DNA of 64,000 nt from Rhodosalinus halophilus (GCF_003298775.1 NZ_QNTQ01000013.1:1-64000), one strand, 5' to 3'. Positions 34,096 through 44,756 are shown, counted from the stretch's first letter. Numbers and translations are program-made. The notes: generated by a model from the sequence alone, not told the origin.

Positions 34096-34103
34096 GCGCG
34101 GCG

Positions 34104-34517
34104 TCAGGCCGCCACTTCGGGCGCCTCGAGGATGCGGACGCCGTCGATCTTCCAGCCGCCCTGACCGTCCGGCTCCATCCGGTAGTCGAGCACATGCGCG
34201 ACGCCGTCGCCGTCGCGGATCAGCACCTTCTGGTGCAATGCGCCGCCGCGCGCCTCGAGCTCGAGGAACTGCACCTCGGCCGGGCGCCAGACCATCGGAT
34301 AGCCCTGGCGGACCATGCGCCCGAAGTTCTCGGGCGTGCGGAAGACGTTCCTGATGCCGGGGCTGGCATAGGTGAAGGCGCGGGCGAAATCATCGGCGCG
34401 GAAGGCGTCGATCTGGGCGCTTATCACGTCGCGGATGGCCGGCGCGGCCGCCTCTTCGGCCCGAAGCGGCAGGCCGAGCGCGAGCGTGGCGAAAAGGGCG
34501 AGCAGCAGGCGGCGCAT
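34104..34517 (-). CDS. DUF4864 domain-containing protein, exported
   Basis: A 137-residue protein: signal peptide MRRLLLALFATLALGLPLRA, then a small cystatin/NTF2-like domain (VISAQIDAFRADDFARAFTYASPGIR, WKIDGVRI at the end) typical of DUF4864. GGAG lies 9 nt before the ATG. The function is unknown; related proteins are periplasmic. Its stop lies 9 bp from a REP palindrome. Confidence 0.85.
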   Translation of the reverse strand: MRRLLLALFATLALGLPLRAEEAAAPAIRDVISAQIDAFRADDFARAFTYASPGIRNVFRTPENFGRMVRQGYPMVWRPAEVQFLELEARGGALHQKVLIRDGDGVAHVLDYRMEPDGQGGWKIDGVRILEAPEVAA

Positions 34518-34570
34518 GGGCGGGTCTCCTTCGGCTGACGCAGGGACAGGTAGACCGGGCGCCGCCACCG

Positions 34571-34780
34571 TCAAAGCACGCGGGCGAAGGCGCGCTTCGA
34601 CTCGCGCACCGCGGCTGTCGCGAAGCAGCGTCCTTGCGCCGGCACGCGCCGTTCGGGGGCCCTGGCGATCATCCGCTCGACGGATGCGCGCAGCGTGGCC
34701 TTGTCGAAGGTGGCGGCCATGTCGGGCGGCATCCGTCCCTTCGGCTGCGCGATGCCCGCCAGCCGGACCAGCGGGCGCAT
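34571..34780 (-). pseudogene. C-terminal remnant of a DUF4336 (MBL-like) protein
   Basis: A 69-codon frame (MRPLVRLAGIAQPKGRMPPD...) reads like the last third of DUF4336 proteins: the RPLVRLAGIA block, a Thr-Phe-x-x-Arg region and a closing RAFARVL. The upstream two thirds, with the metal site, are absent because the lysyl-tRNA synthetase coding region begins at once (its stop is at 34816). The same frame extends a few codons into that gene. I regard it as a deletion remnant, although a short expressed protein cannot be excluded. Confidence 0.45.
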
Positions 34781-34815
34781 GAGCCGCGGCAGGCGTGCGG
34801 GCTCGGAACTCTCGA

Positions 34816-36390
34816 TCAGGCCAACTCGCCCGCCAGCGCCTTGTCGATCAGCGCCACCGTCTCGGACACGCCGTAGACCGCGACGAAGCCGCCGAAGCGC
34901 GGCCCCTGGGACGCCCCCAGCAGCACCTCGTAGAGCGCGCGGAACCAGTCGCGCAGGGGCTCGAACCGCTCGCGTCCGACGGCATAGACGATCGACTGCA
35001 ACGCCTCGGCGTCCACCGGCCCGTCCCACGCTTCCAGCTTGTCGCGCAGCTCGGTGAGCGCCTCGCGCTCGAGATCGCTGGGCGCGCGGTAGACCTTCGA
35101 GGGCTTCACGAAGTCGTTGTAGTAGCGCACCGCATAGCCGGCAGCCTGGTCGAGGTCCGGGTGGCTTTCCGGGCTGGCCTCCGGCGCGTAGCGGCGGATG
35201 AAGCCCCAGAGCACCTCCCTGTCCTCGGCCGAGGAGACGGAGGCGAGGTTCAAGAGCATCGAGAACGGCACCACCATCCCGCTCGTCGGCACGTCGCCCG
35301 AGTGGATGTGGAAGACCGGGTTTTCCAGCTGCTTCTCCACGGGCTGGTCCGGGTAGGCGCGCAGCTGCTGGTGGTATTCGTCCATCGCCTTGGGGATGAC
35401 GTCGAAATAGAGCCGCTTCGCCGTCTTGGGCTTCTGGAACATGAAGTAGCTGAGCGACTCGGTCGAGGCATAGGTCAGCCATTCGTCGATCGTCAGCCCG
35501 TTGCCCTTCGACTTCGAGATCTTCTCGCCGTTCTCGTCGAGGAAAAGCTCGTAGGTGAAATGCTCGGGCGGTTTCTCGCCAAGGATGCGGCAGATGCCGT
35601 CGTAGACCGGCGTGTTGGTCGAGTGGTCCTTGCCGTACATCTCGAAGTCCACGCCGAGCGCGGCCCAGCGCGCGCCGAAGTCGGGCTTCCACTGCAGCTT
35701 CACGTGCCCGCCGGTGACCGGCACGGTCCATTCGCGCCCGCGCTCGTCGTCGAAGGTGACGGTGCCCTCCTTCGCGTCCACATGCTTGATCGGCACGTAA
35801 AGCACGCGCCCGGTCTCGGGGTGCAGCGGCAGGAAGATCGAATAGGTCTTCTGCCGCTCCTCGCGCAGCGTCTTGAGCATCAGCTTCATCAGATCGTCGT
35901 AACGCTCGGCCGCGCGCAGCAGGATCTCGTCGAAGGCGCCGGAGCGGTAGAACTCCGTCGCGGAATAGAACTCGTACTCGAAGCCGAAGGCGTCGAGGAA
36001 GCGGCGCAGCATGGCGTTGTTGTGGTGCCCGAAGCTTTCGAACTTGCCGAAGGGGTCCGGCACGGAGGTGAGCGGCTTCTGCAGATGCTCGCGCAAGCCC
36101 TCGGGGTCGGGCACGTTGTCGGGCACCTTGCGCATCCCGTCGAGGTCGTCGGAAAAGCAGATCAGCCGCGTGGGAATGTCCGAGATCGTCTCGAAGGCGC
36201 GACGGATCATGGTGGTGCGGGCCACCTCGCCGAAGGTGCCGATATGCGGCAGGCCGGAGGGGCCGTAGCCCGTCTCGAAGAGCACATGCCCCTTCTCGGG
36301 CGGGCCGGACTCGTAGCGTTTGAGCACGCGCCGCGCCTCTTCGAAAGGCCAGGCCTTCGCGTTCATCGCCGCGTGTCGTGCATCGCTCAT
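34816..36390 (-). CDS. lysS: lysyl-tRNA synthetase, class I
   Basis: A 524-residue class I enzyme that charges tRNA-Lys. The HIGH-type motif is GLPHIGT (about 46-52) and the KMSKS-type motif is KISKSKG (about 290). The zinc/connecting part ([16 protein letters not shown]) and the all-helical anticodon domain are complete. Class I LysRS replaces the class II enzyme in many alphaproteobacteria, so this supports the taxonomic placement. An internal ATG at 36366 is the only other start. Confidence 0.96.
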   Translation of the reverse strand: MSDARHAAMNAKAWPFEEARRVLKRYESGPPEKGHVLFETGYGPSGLPHIGTFGEVARTTMIRRAFETISDIPTRLICFSDDLDGMRKVPDNVPDPEGLREHLQKPLTSVPDPFGKFESFGHHNNAMLRRFLDAFGFEYEFYSATEFYRSGAFDEILLRAAERYDDLMKLMLKTLREERQKTYSIFLPLHPETGRVLYVPIKHVDAKEGTVTFDDERGREWTVPVTGGHVKLQWKPDFGARWAALGVDFEMYGKDHSTNTPVYDGICRILGEKPPEHFTYELFLDENGEKISKSKGNGLTIDEWLTYASTESLSYFMFQKPKTAKRLYFDVIPKAMDEYHQQLRAYPDQPVEKQLENPVFHIHSGDVPTSGMVVPFSMLLNLASVSSAEDREVLWGFIRRYAPEASPESHPDLDQAAGYAVRYYNDFVKPSKVYRAPSDLEREALTELRDKLEAWDGPVDAEALQSIVYAVGRERFEPLRDWFRALYEVLLGASQGPRFGGFVAVYGVSETVALIDKALAGELA

Positions 36391-36499
36391 GGCTCGCTCC
36401 CGGGATTGCGCCGCGGCCCCTTGCCGCGCGCGCGGCCGCTACCTATTGCCGGGGCGGCGGGCAGTCAATAATCTGCTGGTCCGAGAGCCGGGAACCGAG

Positions 36500-36925
36500 A
36501 TGAACGAGAATGTTACCCACCCGCTGAGCCCGCAGGACTGCCTGGTGGCGCTCATGGTCGCCGTCTCCGCCAGCGACGAGGATCTGCGCACCGCCGAACT
36601 GGTCAAGATCCAGGCTGCTGTGAACCATCTTCCCGTCTTCGCCGACTACGACATCGACCGCATGAAATCGGCCGCGCAGGTCGTCTTCGATCTCTTCGAG
36701 CAGGAGGACGGGCTGGACGCGCTGTTCGGGCTGCTGCGCGAGAACCTGCCCGAGCGGCTCTACGAGACCGCCTACGCGCTGGCCTGCGACGTGGCCGCCG
36801 CAGACGGCACCCTGCGCGAGAGCGAACTCCGGCTGCTCGAGGAGATCCGCTACGAGCTCGCCCTCGACCGGCTGCACGCGGCGGCGATCGAGCGTGGCGC
36901 GCGCGCCCGCCACATGCGGGCATGA
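36500..36925 (+). CDS. TerB-like tellurite resistance family protein
   Basis: A 141-residue helical cytoplasmic protein. The motif pattern SPQDCLVALMVAVSASDEDLRTAE, then YALACDVAAADGTLRESELRLLEEI is the double acidic helix-loop of TerB domains, likely a metal-ion site. It overlaps the L,D-transpeptidase by 4 bp. Tellurite resistance itself is not implied: lone TerB proteins are widespread and of unknown role. Confidence 0.88.
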   Translation: MNENVTHPLSPQDCLVALMVAVSASDEDLRTAELVKIQAAVNHLPVFADYDIDRMKSAAQVVFDLFEQEDGLDALFGLLRENLPERLYETAYALACDVAAADGTLRESELRLLEEIRYELALDRLHAAAIERGARARHMRA

Positions 36926-37353
36926 GGGCCGCGCCGCTTGTCGTCGCTGCATTCGCGGCCGGGCTCGCGGGCGCGGTCATGGCGGCGGCGGCGGTCAAGC
37001 TCGAGGCGCGGGTCGATCTGTCGGATCAGCTGATGACGGTGCGGCTCGAGGGCGAGACCATCGCGACATGGCCGGTCTCCACCGCGCGGCCCGGCAAGGT
37101 CACGCCCACGGGCACCTTCCGGCCGCAGGCGCTCTCGCCGGATCACCGCTCGACGCTCTACGACGGCGCGCCGATGCCCTGGTCGATCTTCTTTCACGGC
37201 AACTACGCGATCCACGGCACCGATCAGGTGGACCGCCTGGGCGCCCCCGCCTCGGCCGGCTGCATTCGCCTCGCGCCCGAAAACGCGCGGATTCTCTTCA
37301 ACCTCGTGCGCGAGGTCGGGATGGATGCCGTCAGGATCGTGATCCAGCCCTGA
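36922..37353 (+). CDS. L,D-transpeptidase (YkuD domain)
   Basis: A 143-residue periplasmic enzyme that links or modifies peptidoglycan stem peptides. An N-terminal hydrophobic segment (PLVVAAFAAGLAGAVMAAAA) is the signal or anchor. The active-site motif runs from H98 (IHGTDQ) to C114 (ASAGCIRL). It is short, consisting only of the YkuD core. Its ATG overlaps the TerB stop (ATGA). Confidence 0.92.
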   Translation: MRAAPLVVAAFAAGLAGAVMAAAAVKLEARVDLSDQLMTVRLEGETIATWPVSTARPGKVTPTGTFRPQALSPDHRSTLYDGAPMPWSIFFHGNYAIHGTDQVDRLGAPASAGCIRLAPENARILFNLVREVGMDAVRIVIQP

Positions 37354-37357
37354 GGCG

Positions 37358-38851
37358 TCAGGCCCGGTAGAGCTTCGCCCAGCGCCGCAGAAGCGCGCTC
37401 TGCAGCTGGCGCGAGCGGCCCGCCCAGGCGCGCGCGCCCTGCGGCCGGTCGAGCTGCGCGCGGGTCAGGGTGGCGCGATGCTCCAGATCGCCGGTGAGGA
37501 TCGCGAAGCTCAGCGCACGCCCGCCGGGCGCGGTCAGATAGCCGGTCAGGGTGCTCACGAAATGCAGCGTGCCGGTCTTGGCCTGCACCGCGAAGGGCGC
37601 GTCGCGCATCGGCGCGCCGCGCTCGTCGCGCACGTCGTAGCGCTCGAGCAGGGGACGGAAGCCGCCCGCGCGGCCGGCCGCCACCATCGCGCCCGCCATC
37701 TCGGCCGCGGTTACGCGCGAGGCATCCCCCAGCCCCGAGTGATCGACGAAGCGCGCGTTGCGCATGCCGAGCACCTGCGCGGCCCAGCGCGACATCTCCT
37801 GCGCGGAGGCGGCGAGCGAGGGCACCGTCGCGCCACGCGCCAGCGAGGCCGCGATGCCCACGACCTCGGCGGTCAGATTCGTCGAATAATCCAGCATGTC
37901 GCGCAGGATCTCGGGCAGCGGCGCGCTCTCGCGCCGGGCCAGCACCTCTGCGCCTGCCGGCAGCGCCTCGGCCTCTTCCGGCGCGGGCAGGCGAATGCCG
38001 TGCGCGCCCGCGAAGGTCTGGAACACCTCGCCCGCGTAAAGCGCCGGCCGCCGCACCGGAAGCCAGCGCGCGCCGCCGTTGCCGAGCGCCCCGCGCGCCA
38101 CGGTCCAGTGGTCGCGCCCCTCGCGGTCCTCGTAGGTGTAGACCGGGCCTCTCCGGTCCTCGACCTGCATCCGGGCGATGCGCACCTCCGGCCGGTAGCT
38201 GGCCGAGCGCGCGTCGATGGTGACCTCATAGGCGTCGCCCGCCCGTTTCCAGCCGAAATGCACGCGGTTGAAGTTCAGGTTCAGCCCCGAAATCGCGGGG
38301 TTGTAGCCGACGTAGGGCGGCTGGCCGGGGTCGATCTCCCGCTCGTAGGGCAGGCCGCCGCCCCAGACGCGGAAGCGCCCCCGCACCTCGCGCAGGCCTG
38401 CCGATTTCATGCCGTCGGCCAGCGCGGCGAGCCCGTCGGTATCCAGCGTCGGATCGCCGCCCCCCGCGAGGATGAGATCGCCCTTGAGCACGCCGTCGCG
38501 GATCTCGCCGGCCGCGAGGACACGCGTCTCGAAGCGGTGTGCGGGGCCGAGCGACTCGAGCGCGTAGAGCGCCGTGATCGCCTTGGCCGTGCTGGCCGGC
38601 GGCAATTCCGCGTCGGGCCGGGCGGTCTCGAGCATCTCTCCGGTCTCGAGATCGGCGAGCGCCACGCCGACGGCCCCTTCGATTCGCGCCTGCGCGATGA
38701 TGTCCTCGAGCGTCGGCAGCGAGCTCTTCAGGAACGCGCTGCCGCGCGCCAGCGGGCGCAGCGACGCCACGGGCGGCGCTGCCAGCGCCGGCCCGGCCGC
38801 GGCGGCGGTCAGTCCGGCCAGAAAGACCCTGCGGTTCAACGTCTCGCGCAT
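37358..38851 (-). CDS. dacB: D-alanyl-D-alanine carboxypeptidase/endopeptidase (PBP4 type)
   Basis: A 497-residue exported class C penicillin-binding protein that trims or cleaves peptidoglycan cross-links. The signal is MRETLNRRVFLAGLTAAAAG (twin arginine plus F-L-A-G). The active-site serine is S87 with K90 (ASTAK), the SxN motif is YSTNLTAE and the KTG motif is AKTGTLHF. The large insertion domain of PBP4 enzymes is present. GGAGGAGGG precedes the ATG. It is convergent with the L,D-transpeptidase (4 bp between stops), giving a small cell-wall group. Confidence 0.94.
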   Translation of the reverse strand: MRETLNRRVFLAGLTAAAAGPALAAPPVASLRPLARGSAFLKSSLPTLEDIIAQARIEGAVGVALADLETGEMLETARPDAELPPASTAKAITALYALESLGPAHRFETRVLAAGEIRDGVLKGDLILAGGGDPTLDTDGLAALADGMKSAGLREVRGRFRVWGGGLPYEREIDPGQPPYVGYNPAISGLNLNFNRVHFGWKRAGDAYEVTIDARSASYRPEVRIARMQVEDRRGPVYTYEDREGRDHWTVARGALGNGGARWLPVRRPALYAGEVFQTFAGAHGIRLPAPEEAEALPAGAEVLARRESAPLPEILRDMLDYSTNLTAEVVGIAASLARGATVPSLAASAQEMSRWAAQVLGMRNARFVDHSGLGDASRVTAAEMAGAMVAAGRAGGFRPLLERYDVRDERGAPMRDAPFAVQAKTGTLHFVSTLTGYLTAPGGRALSFAILTGDLEHRATLTRAQLDRPQGARAWAGRSRQLQSALLRRWAKLYRA

Positions 38852-38956
38852 TGGATCGACCGCCCTCCTCCGTCGTGAGCTAACCCCAGAGGCCGCGGCC
38901 TGACAAGCGCCCCGCACGCTTCCCCCCTTCACGAGCGCGTGCTAGGCGCAGCCCCC

Positions 38957-39814
38957 ATGTGGAAGGCCGCGGGGCTGATGTTCGTCGCCATGTCGCTTGT
39001 GCCTGCGGGGGACACGGCAGGCAAGCTGCTGACCGGCTCGCACGGCGTGAGCCCCTTGTTCGTGGCGTGGTCGCGGTTCGCGATCGGGGCGGCGCTGATC
39101 GGGGCCTTCGCCCCGCCCGGTACCCTGCGCCTCTTCGGCGACTGGCGCATCTGGCTCAGGGGCCTGCTGCTGGCCGGCGGGATCAGCGCGATCCTCACCG
39201 CACTCAGGACCGAGCCGGTCGCAGACGTCTTCGCCGCCTTCTTCGTCGGCCCGCTCTTCAGCTACGCGCTTTCGGCGGTTCTCGCGCGCGAGCCGGTGAC
39301 GCCGCTGCGCACCGCGCTGATGCTGGCAGGCTTCGCCGGCGTGCTGCTGGTGGTGCGGCCCGGCTTCGGCGCCGGGCCGGGCATGGGCTTCGCCGTGCTA
39401 GCGGGCCTGTGCTACGGGGCCTATCTGAGTTCGTCGCGCTGGCTCGCGCCGCTCGCGCCGCCGCGCGCGCTTCTCGTCACCCAGCTCGTCACCGGCGGAC
39501 TGATCCTGACGCCCGTCGCCCTGCCGCTCTGGCCCGCGATCACGCCGCCGGTCGCTGCGCTGACCCTCGCCTCGGCGACCGCCTCGATGCTGGGCAACCT
39601 TCTGTTGCTGACGGCCTATGCCGCGGCGCCCGCCACCCGCCTCGCGCCCTTCGTCTATTTCCAGCTGCTCGCGGCGGTGGCGCTGGGATGGGCGGTCTTC
39701 GGAGAGCTGCCCGACGCGCTGACCTGGGCGGGGCTGGCGCTGGTGATCACCGCAGGGATTGCCTCAGCCCGGCTTGCGGCCGCGCCACTCCCCCCGCGCC
39801 CGGATCGCGCTTGA
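38957..39814 (+). CDS. EamA/DMT family transporter
   Basis: A 285-residue inner-membrane protein with ten predicted spans in two EamA repeats ([14 protein letters not shown] in the first; [14 protein letters not shown] and [14 protein letters not shown] in the second). It resembles RhaT/PecM-type metabolite exporters. The substrate is unknown. The last 51 bp overlap the 3' end of nadD on the other strand. Confidence 0.9.
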   Translation: MWKAAGLMFVAMSLVPAGDTAGKLLTGSHGVSPLFVAWSRFAIGAALIGAFAPPGTLRLFGDWRIWLRGLLLAGGISAILTALRTEPVADVFAAFFVGPLFSYALSAVLAREPVTPLRTALMLAGFAGVLLVVRPGFGAGPGMGFAVLAGLCYGAYLSSSRWLAPLAPPRALLVTQLVTGGLILTPVALPLWPAITPPVAALTLASATASMLGNLLLLTAYAAAPATRLAPFVYFQLLAAVALGWAVFGELPDALTWAGLALVITAGIASARLAAAPLPPRPDRA

Positions 39815-40387
39815 GCTCAGATCCACCATCGGCACGTTGACGAAGCACCAGGCCGGCGGCACCGCGCCGCCCAGCCGCCGGCTCTGCGGGGCCGGCAGGC
39901 GCGCGTGGGCGAAGGCCCGCGCGGCCACCGAGGTCTGCGCCGCGAGCCGCAGGCCCGGCCGCGCCAGAACGCCCACCGGGACCGCCCGCATGATCGAGCG
40001 CCAGTTCTCCCAGCGATGGAACTGCACGAGGTTGTCCGCCCCCATGAGCCAGGTGAAGCGCACGCCGGGACAAGCGCGCCGGAGCTCCCTCAGCGTCTCG
40101 GCGGTGTAGCGCGTGCCGACGCGGGCCTCGAAATCCGTGACGGCGATCGCCGGGTGATCGACCAGCGCCCGCGCCGCCGCAATCCGCTCGGAAAGCGGCG
40201 CGGGACCATGCGGCTTGAGCGGGTTGCCGGGCGAGACCAGCCACCACACCCGATCGAGTCCGAAGCGCTTGAGCGCCTCCTTCGAGATGTGCAGGTGCCC
40301 CGCGTGCGGCGGATCGAAGGAGCCGCCCAGGAGCCCCACCCGCATTTCCGCCCGCACCGGCGGCAACCCCGTGCCCGGCCGATCCAT
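39764..40387 (-). CDS. nadD: nicotinate-nucleotide adenylyltransferase
   Basis: A 207-residue enzyme that makes nicotinate adenine dinucleotide from NaMN and ATP in NAD synthesis. The nucleotide motif [14 protein letters not shown] contains the HxGH-type signature, and [13 protein letters not shown] contains the ISSxxIR block. I start at 40387 because AGGGG lies 6 nt upstream; the ATG at 40345 would still keep the core. In many related genomes nadD lies behind obg/proAB, but not here. It is divergent from ettA. Confidence 0.93.
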   Translation of the reverse strand: MDRPGTGLPPVRAEMRVGLLGGSFDPPHAGHLHISKEALKRFGLDRVWWLVSPGNPLKPHGPAPLSERIAAARALVDHPAIAVTDFEARVGTRYTAETLRELRRACPGVRFTWLMGADNLVQFHRWENWRSIMRAVPVGVLARPGLRLAAQTSVAARAFAHARLPAPQSRRLGGAVPPAWCFVNVPMVDLSSSAIRARGEWRGRKPG

Positions 40388-40526
40388 CGCATCCCCTGCC
40401 CTGTCGCCGCGCGAGGCAGACCGCAGCGGGCGGCCAGAGTCAATCGCGCGCCCGATTGCCCCGGCCCGCGCGCTCAAGTATCACGCAGCGGACACTCCCT
40501 CAGTTTCTTGAAAGGTGCGACAGCCG

Positions 40527-42182
<1,656 letters not shown>

Positions 42183-42198
42183 GGTGAGTCGATGGGCG

Positions 42199-42220
42199 GA
42201 AACGCCCCCCGGGGGTTTTC
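42199..42220 (+). terminator. possible terminator behind ettA
   Basis: GAAA-CG-CCCC, CC, GGGG-G-TTTTC forms an interrupted stem ending in TTTT directly after the ettA stop. It is short and has a tight loop, so strength is uncertain. Confidence 0.4.
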
Positions 42221-42326
42221 GTAGGGTGCGTGCTCGCACGCACCACGCTGCCGGATCAGGTGCGTGACATCGCGCACCACCCTACGCCGGGCCGCCACAG
42301 GTGCGTGCCAGCACGCACCCTACGGC
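42221..42326. repeat. cluster of three REP palindromes downstream of the RAYT gene
   Basis: Units lie at 42221-42244 (GTAGGGTGCGTGC, TC, GCACGCACC), at 42259-42286 (degenerate) and at 42300-42326 (GGTGCGTGC, CA, GCACGCACCCTACGG). The order is a full left end, an inner decayed unit and a full right end, as in the cluster at 34007-34095. The transposase stop codon lies in the last unit. Confidence 0.85.
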
Positions 42327-42799
42327 CATCGGCCAGCGCGGATCTCGCGGTGCACGGTGGAAAACGGCCACGCCTCGGGTGTCTCTGCCAGACCGTGCCG
42401 GACGGGGTTCAGGTGGCAGTAACGTACGAACGCCCGGTACTCGGCCTCGCCGCGCACGTGATGCTCCCAGAACCGGCGCTGCCAGATCGCGCGCTCGCCG
42501 CGCGCCACGTCGCTCGGGCGGCGGGGGCCGGCCGGCAGCCCCCGGGAAAACCGCGCCTTGATCAGGCGCCAGCGCGTGGCGAAATCGGCATCACCCTCAG
42601 GCAGCGTCCAGACGGCGTGGAGGTGATCGGGCAGTACCACCCAGGCGTCGATGCGGAACGGCCGCTCGCTCCGCGTACGGCGCACCGCATCGCGCAGCCG
42701 GGCGATCTCATGGACGAGCATTTCGCTGCCGCGCTCGCGCAGGGCGACGGTGAAGAAGATGGTGGCGCCGGGGATGCGCGGGCGGATGTAGTCAGGCAT
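42320..42799 (-). CDS. REP-associated tyrosine transposase (RAYT)
   Basis: A 159-residue Y1 transposase of the TnpA-REP type. The metal-binding HUH motif is DHLHAVW (H59, H61) and the catalytic Tyr127 lies in FVRYCHLNPVRHGL; WQRRFWEHHV is another family block. It should nick single-stranded REP hairpins. The start at 42799 is the first ATG of the family-like sequence (MPDYIRPRIPG). The TAG stop is inside a REP palindrome, and REPs lie on both sides, so enzyme and substrate sit together. It is a domesticated single-copy type rather than an insertion sequence. Confidence 0.93.
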   Translation of the reverse strand: MPDYIRPRIPGATIFFTVALRERGSEMLVHEIARLRDAVRRTRSERPFRIDAWVVLPDHLHAVWTLPEGDADFATRWRLIKARFSRGLPAGPRRPSDVARGERAIWQRRFWEHHVRGEAEYRAFVRYCHLNPVRHGLAETPEAWPFSTVHREIRAGRWP

Positions 42800-42840
42800 G
42801 CGCCCTGCATGCGCGAGCACGGTTAACCCAGGGTGAACAG

Positions 42841-42865
42841 GGGTGCGTGCAATCACGCACCCTAC
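42841..42865. repeat. REP palindrome upstream of the RAYT gene
   Basis: GGGTGCGTG (42841-42849) pairs with CACGCACCC (42854-42862) across four bases and is followed by TAC. It lies 41 bp upstream of the transposase start and 165 bp before the cold-shock gene. Confidence 0.85.
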
Positions 42866-43030
42866 ACCGATTTCCCTTGCCACGCCGCCCCGGACCTGTC
42901 ACAGGGGGCGGGCTAACGTTACTCCTCTCGACCAGCTGTCTCCCTTACCGGCGTTCAGTTCATCGACACGGACGACTGACGCCAGGCTGCCGCATGTCGC
43001 GGGCAGCGCACAACTATGGAGACCACGGAC

Positions 43031-43237
43031 ATGGCCAATGGCACCGTGAAATGGTTCAACGCCACCAAAGGCTTCGGCTTCATCGCGCCCGAGACGGGCG
43101 GCAAGGACGTTTTCGTCCACATCTCGGCCGTCGAGCGCGCAGGCCTCACCGGCCTCGCCGATGACCAGAAGGTGACCTACGACGTCGAGACCGGCCGCGA
43201 CGGCCGCCAGTCGGCGTCGAACCTCGCCCTCGCCTGA
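43031..43237 (+). CDS. cold-shock protein (CspA family)
   Basis: A 68-residue OB-fold nucleic-acid chaperone. The RNA-binding motifs KGFGFI and VFVHIS are intact. The start at 43031 has GGAG 9 nt before it; an ATG at 43016 would add five residues. The 165 bp before it, after the REP, contain no gene and probably hold the promoter and a leader, as is usual for csp genes. A strong terminator follows. Confidence 0.95.
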   Translation: MANGTVKWFNATKGFGFIAPETGGKDVFVHISAVERAGLTGLADDQKVTYDVETGRDGRQSASNLALA

Positions 43238-43261
43238 TCCGGCCCGACCGGACGACATGAC

Positions 43262-43299
43262 GGGCGCGGCGGAGCGATCCGCCGCGCCCTTTCGCTTTG
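43262..43299 (+). terminator. intrinsic terminator behind the cold-shock gene
   Basis: A perfect 12-bp stem (43262-43273 with 43278-43289), loop GCGA, followed by TTT and CGCTTT. It is 24 bp behind the csp stop codon. Confidence 0.85.
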
Positions 43300-43320
43300 C
43301 GCTGGGCCCGACGCCGGCGA

Positions 43321-43350
43321 CGTAGGGTGCGTGATATCACGCACCCTACG
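43321..43350. repeat. REP palindrome, perfect 30-bp unit
   Basis: CGTAGGGTGCGTGAT is followed directly by its inverse complement, with no spacer. It lies between the csp terminator and cutA. Confidence 0.88.
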
Positions 43351-43388
43351 GGTTGCGCGCCCGCCGGCTCCGCGGAAGACTGGGCCCC

Positions 43389-43703
43389 ATGTCGATGATC
43401 GCGATCCTGACCAACTGCCCCGACGAGGCCAGTGCCGACGCCATCGCCGAGGGACTCGTGCTTGCCCGGCTGGCCGCCTGCGCCAACCGCTACGCGCCGA
43501 TCCGCTCCGTCTTTCACTGGCAGGGCGGCGTCGCGCGCGAGACCGAGGTGCCGCTGCTGCTCAAGACGCGGGCCGATCTCGCCGAGCGCGCCGAGGCCGA
43601 GATCCGGCGGCTGCATCCCTACGACTGCCCGCCCATCCTGCGCATCCCGATGGAGGCCCATGCCGACTATCTCGCCTGGATCGCGGCGGAGACCGCAGGC
43701 TAG
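43389..43703 (+). CDS. cutA: divalent-cation tolerance protein CutA
   Basis: A 104-residue ferredoxin-like protein that forms trimers. Typical blocks are ILTNCPDEASADAIAEGLV, ACANRYAPIRSVFHWQG and LHPYDCPPILRIPM; the LHPY-CP motif is diagnostic. It is linked to tolerance of copper and other divalent ions, although the mechanism is not settled. No ribosome binding site is clear before the ATG. Confidence 0.94.
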   Translation: MSMIAILTNCPDEASADAIAEGLVLARLAACANRYAPIRSVFHWQGGVARETEVPLLLKTRADLAERAEAEIRRLHPYDCPPILRIPMEAHADYLAWIAAETAG

Positions 43704-43857
43704 GGCGACGGCCGGGCCGAAGCCCCGGGGCAACACCTGCGCGGCGTCCGCCCGCGGCCGCGCGGGTGGCGGACCCGAATCGGCACGCGCGCCGTTGAAT
43801 CGCCAGAAAGCGGTGGCAAGATACCGCTGCACTGGCCCAAGACGAGAGAACAAGACC

Positions 43858-44418
43858 ATGATCGACCGCCGGACCCTTCTCGCCGCGACCGCGGCCGCCG
43901 CCGCCCTGCCCGGCGCCGCCGCCGCGCAGTTCCAGCTGCCGCGCAAGCTGCAGCCGCAGCGCGTGAACATGCGCACGGGCATCGCGGCGCCGCATATCGT
44001 CATCCTGCCGCGCAGCCACTTCCTCTATTTCGTGGACGAGCCCGGGCGCGCGCTGCGCTATGGCGTCGGCGTGGGCCGCGCGGGGCTGGAGTTCACGGGC
44101 ACCGCCGTGATCGAGGTAAAGAAGGAATGGCCCACCTGGCGGCCGACCGAGGAGATGATCGAGCGCGACCCGCAGGAATACGCCCGTTTCAAGGACAACG
44201 ACTACGTCCAGCCGGGCGGGCCCGGCAACCCGCTGGGCGCGCGGGCGCTCTACCTGTTCCAGAACGGTCGCGACACCTTTTACCGGATCCACGGCACGAA
44301 CGCGCCCTCGACGATCGGGCAATCGGTCTCGAACGGCTGCATCCGCATGCTCAACGACCATGTCATCGACCTCTACGAGCGCGTCCCGATCGGCACGCGC
44401 GTCACGGTCATGATGTGA
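43858..44418 (+). CDS. L,D-transpeptidase (YkuD domain), exported
   Basis: A 186-residue periplasmic enzyme. The signal MIDRRTLLAATAAAAALPGA ends at AAAQ and has a twin arginine. The YkuD domain carries H145 (RIHGTNAP) and C161 (SVSNGCIRM). The tryptophan-rich KKEWPTWRPTEEM segment is typical of the ErfK/YbiS-like group widespread in alphaproteobacteria. It is longer than the transpeptidase at 36922 and clearly a different member. Confidence 0.94.
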   Translation: MIDRRTLLAATAAAAALPGAAAAQFQLPRKLQPQRVNMRTGIAAPHIVILPRSHFLYFVDEPGRALRYGVGVGRAGLEFTGTAVIEVKKEWPTWRPTEEMIERDPQEYARFKDNDYVQPGGPGNPLGARALYLFQNGRDTFYRIHGTNAPSTIGQSVSNGCIRMLNDHVIDLYERVPIGTRVTVMM

Positions 44419-44540
44419 CGAACTGGAGACGAGGCGCGACCAACCCGATCGAACCCGGTCGATCTGCCCAATTTTCGCCGTTTTTCCTTTCTTAACCTGT
44501 CAGCCGCACCATGAGCGGTGACCAAAGGTGCGGAGGGCAC

Positions 44541-44756
44541 ATGGCACTGGCAGGTATTCTTCTGGGCGCTTTCGGCGGGATGGCCGCGGCCCTCGTCGCC
44601 CTGGCGATGGGCGCGGGCTGGCTACAGGCGCTCGCGCTCTACGTCTTCGGCGGCGCTGCGCTGGCACTGATACTGATCGCGGTGGCGGCCCTGCGACAGG
44701 AGCGCCCGGCCGCCGACCATCCGGGCGCGCGCGAGGGGCAGCGCGTCAATCCCTGA
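44541..44756 (+). CDS. small two-helix membrane protein of unknown function
   Basis: A 71-residue protein with two hydrophobic helices (LAGILLGAFGGMAAALVALAM; LALYVFGGAALALILIAVAAL) and a charged C-terminal tail. GGAGGG lies 4 nt before the ATG at 44541. The 122 bp before it hold a T-rich stretch but no clear terminator. The family is not recognised. Confidence 0.7.
   Translation: MALAGILLGAFGGMAAALVALAMGAGWLQALALYVFGGAALALILIAVAALRQERPAADHPGAREGQRVNP

Noticed and set aside
44419-44540. T-rich stretch behind the second L,D-transpeptidase as an intrinsic terminator
   Set aside because: TTTT runs are present, but I cannot find a convincing stem directly in front of them.
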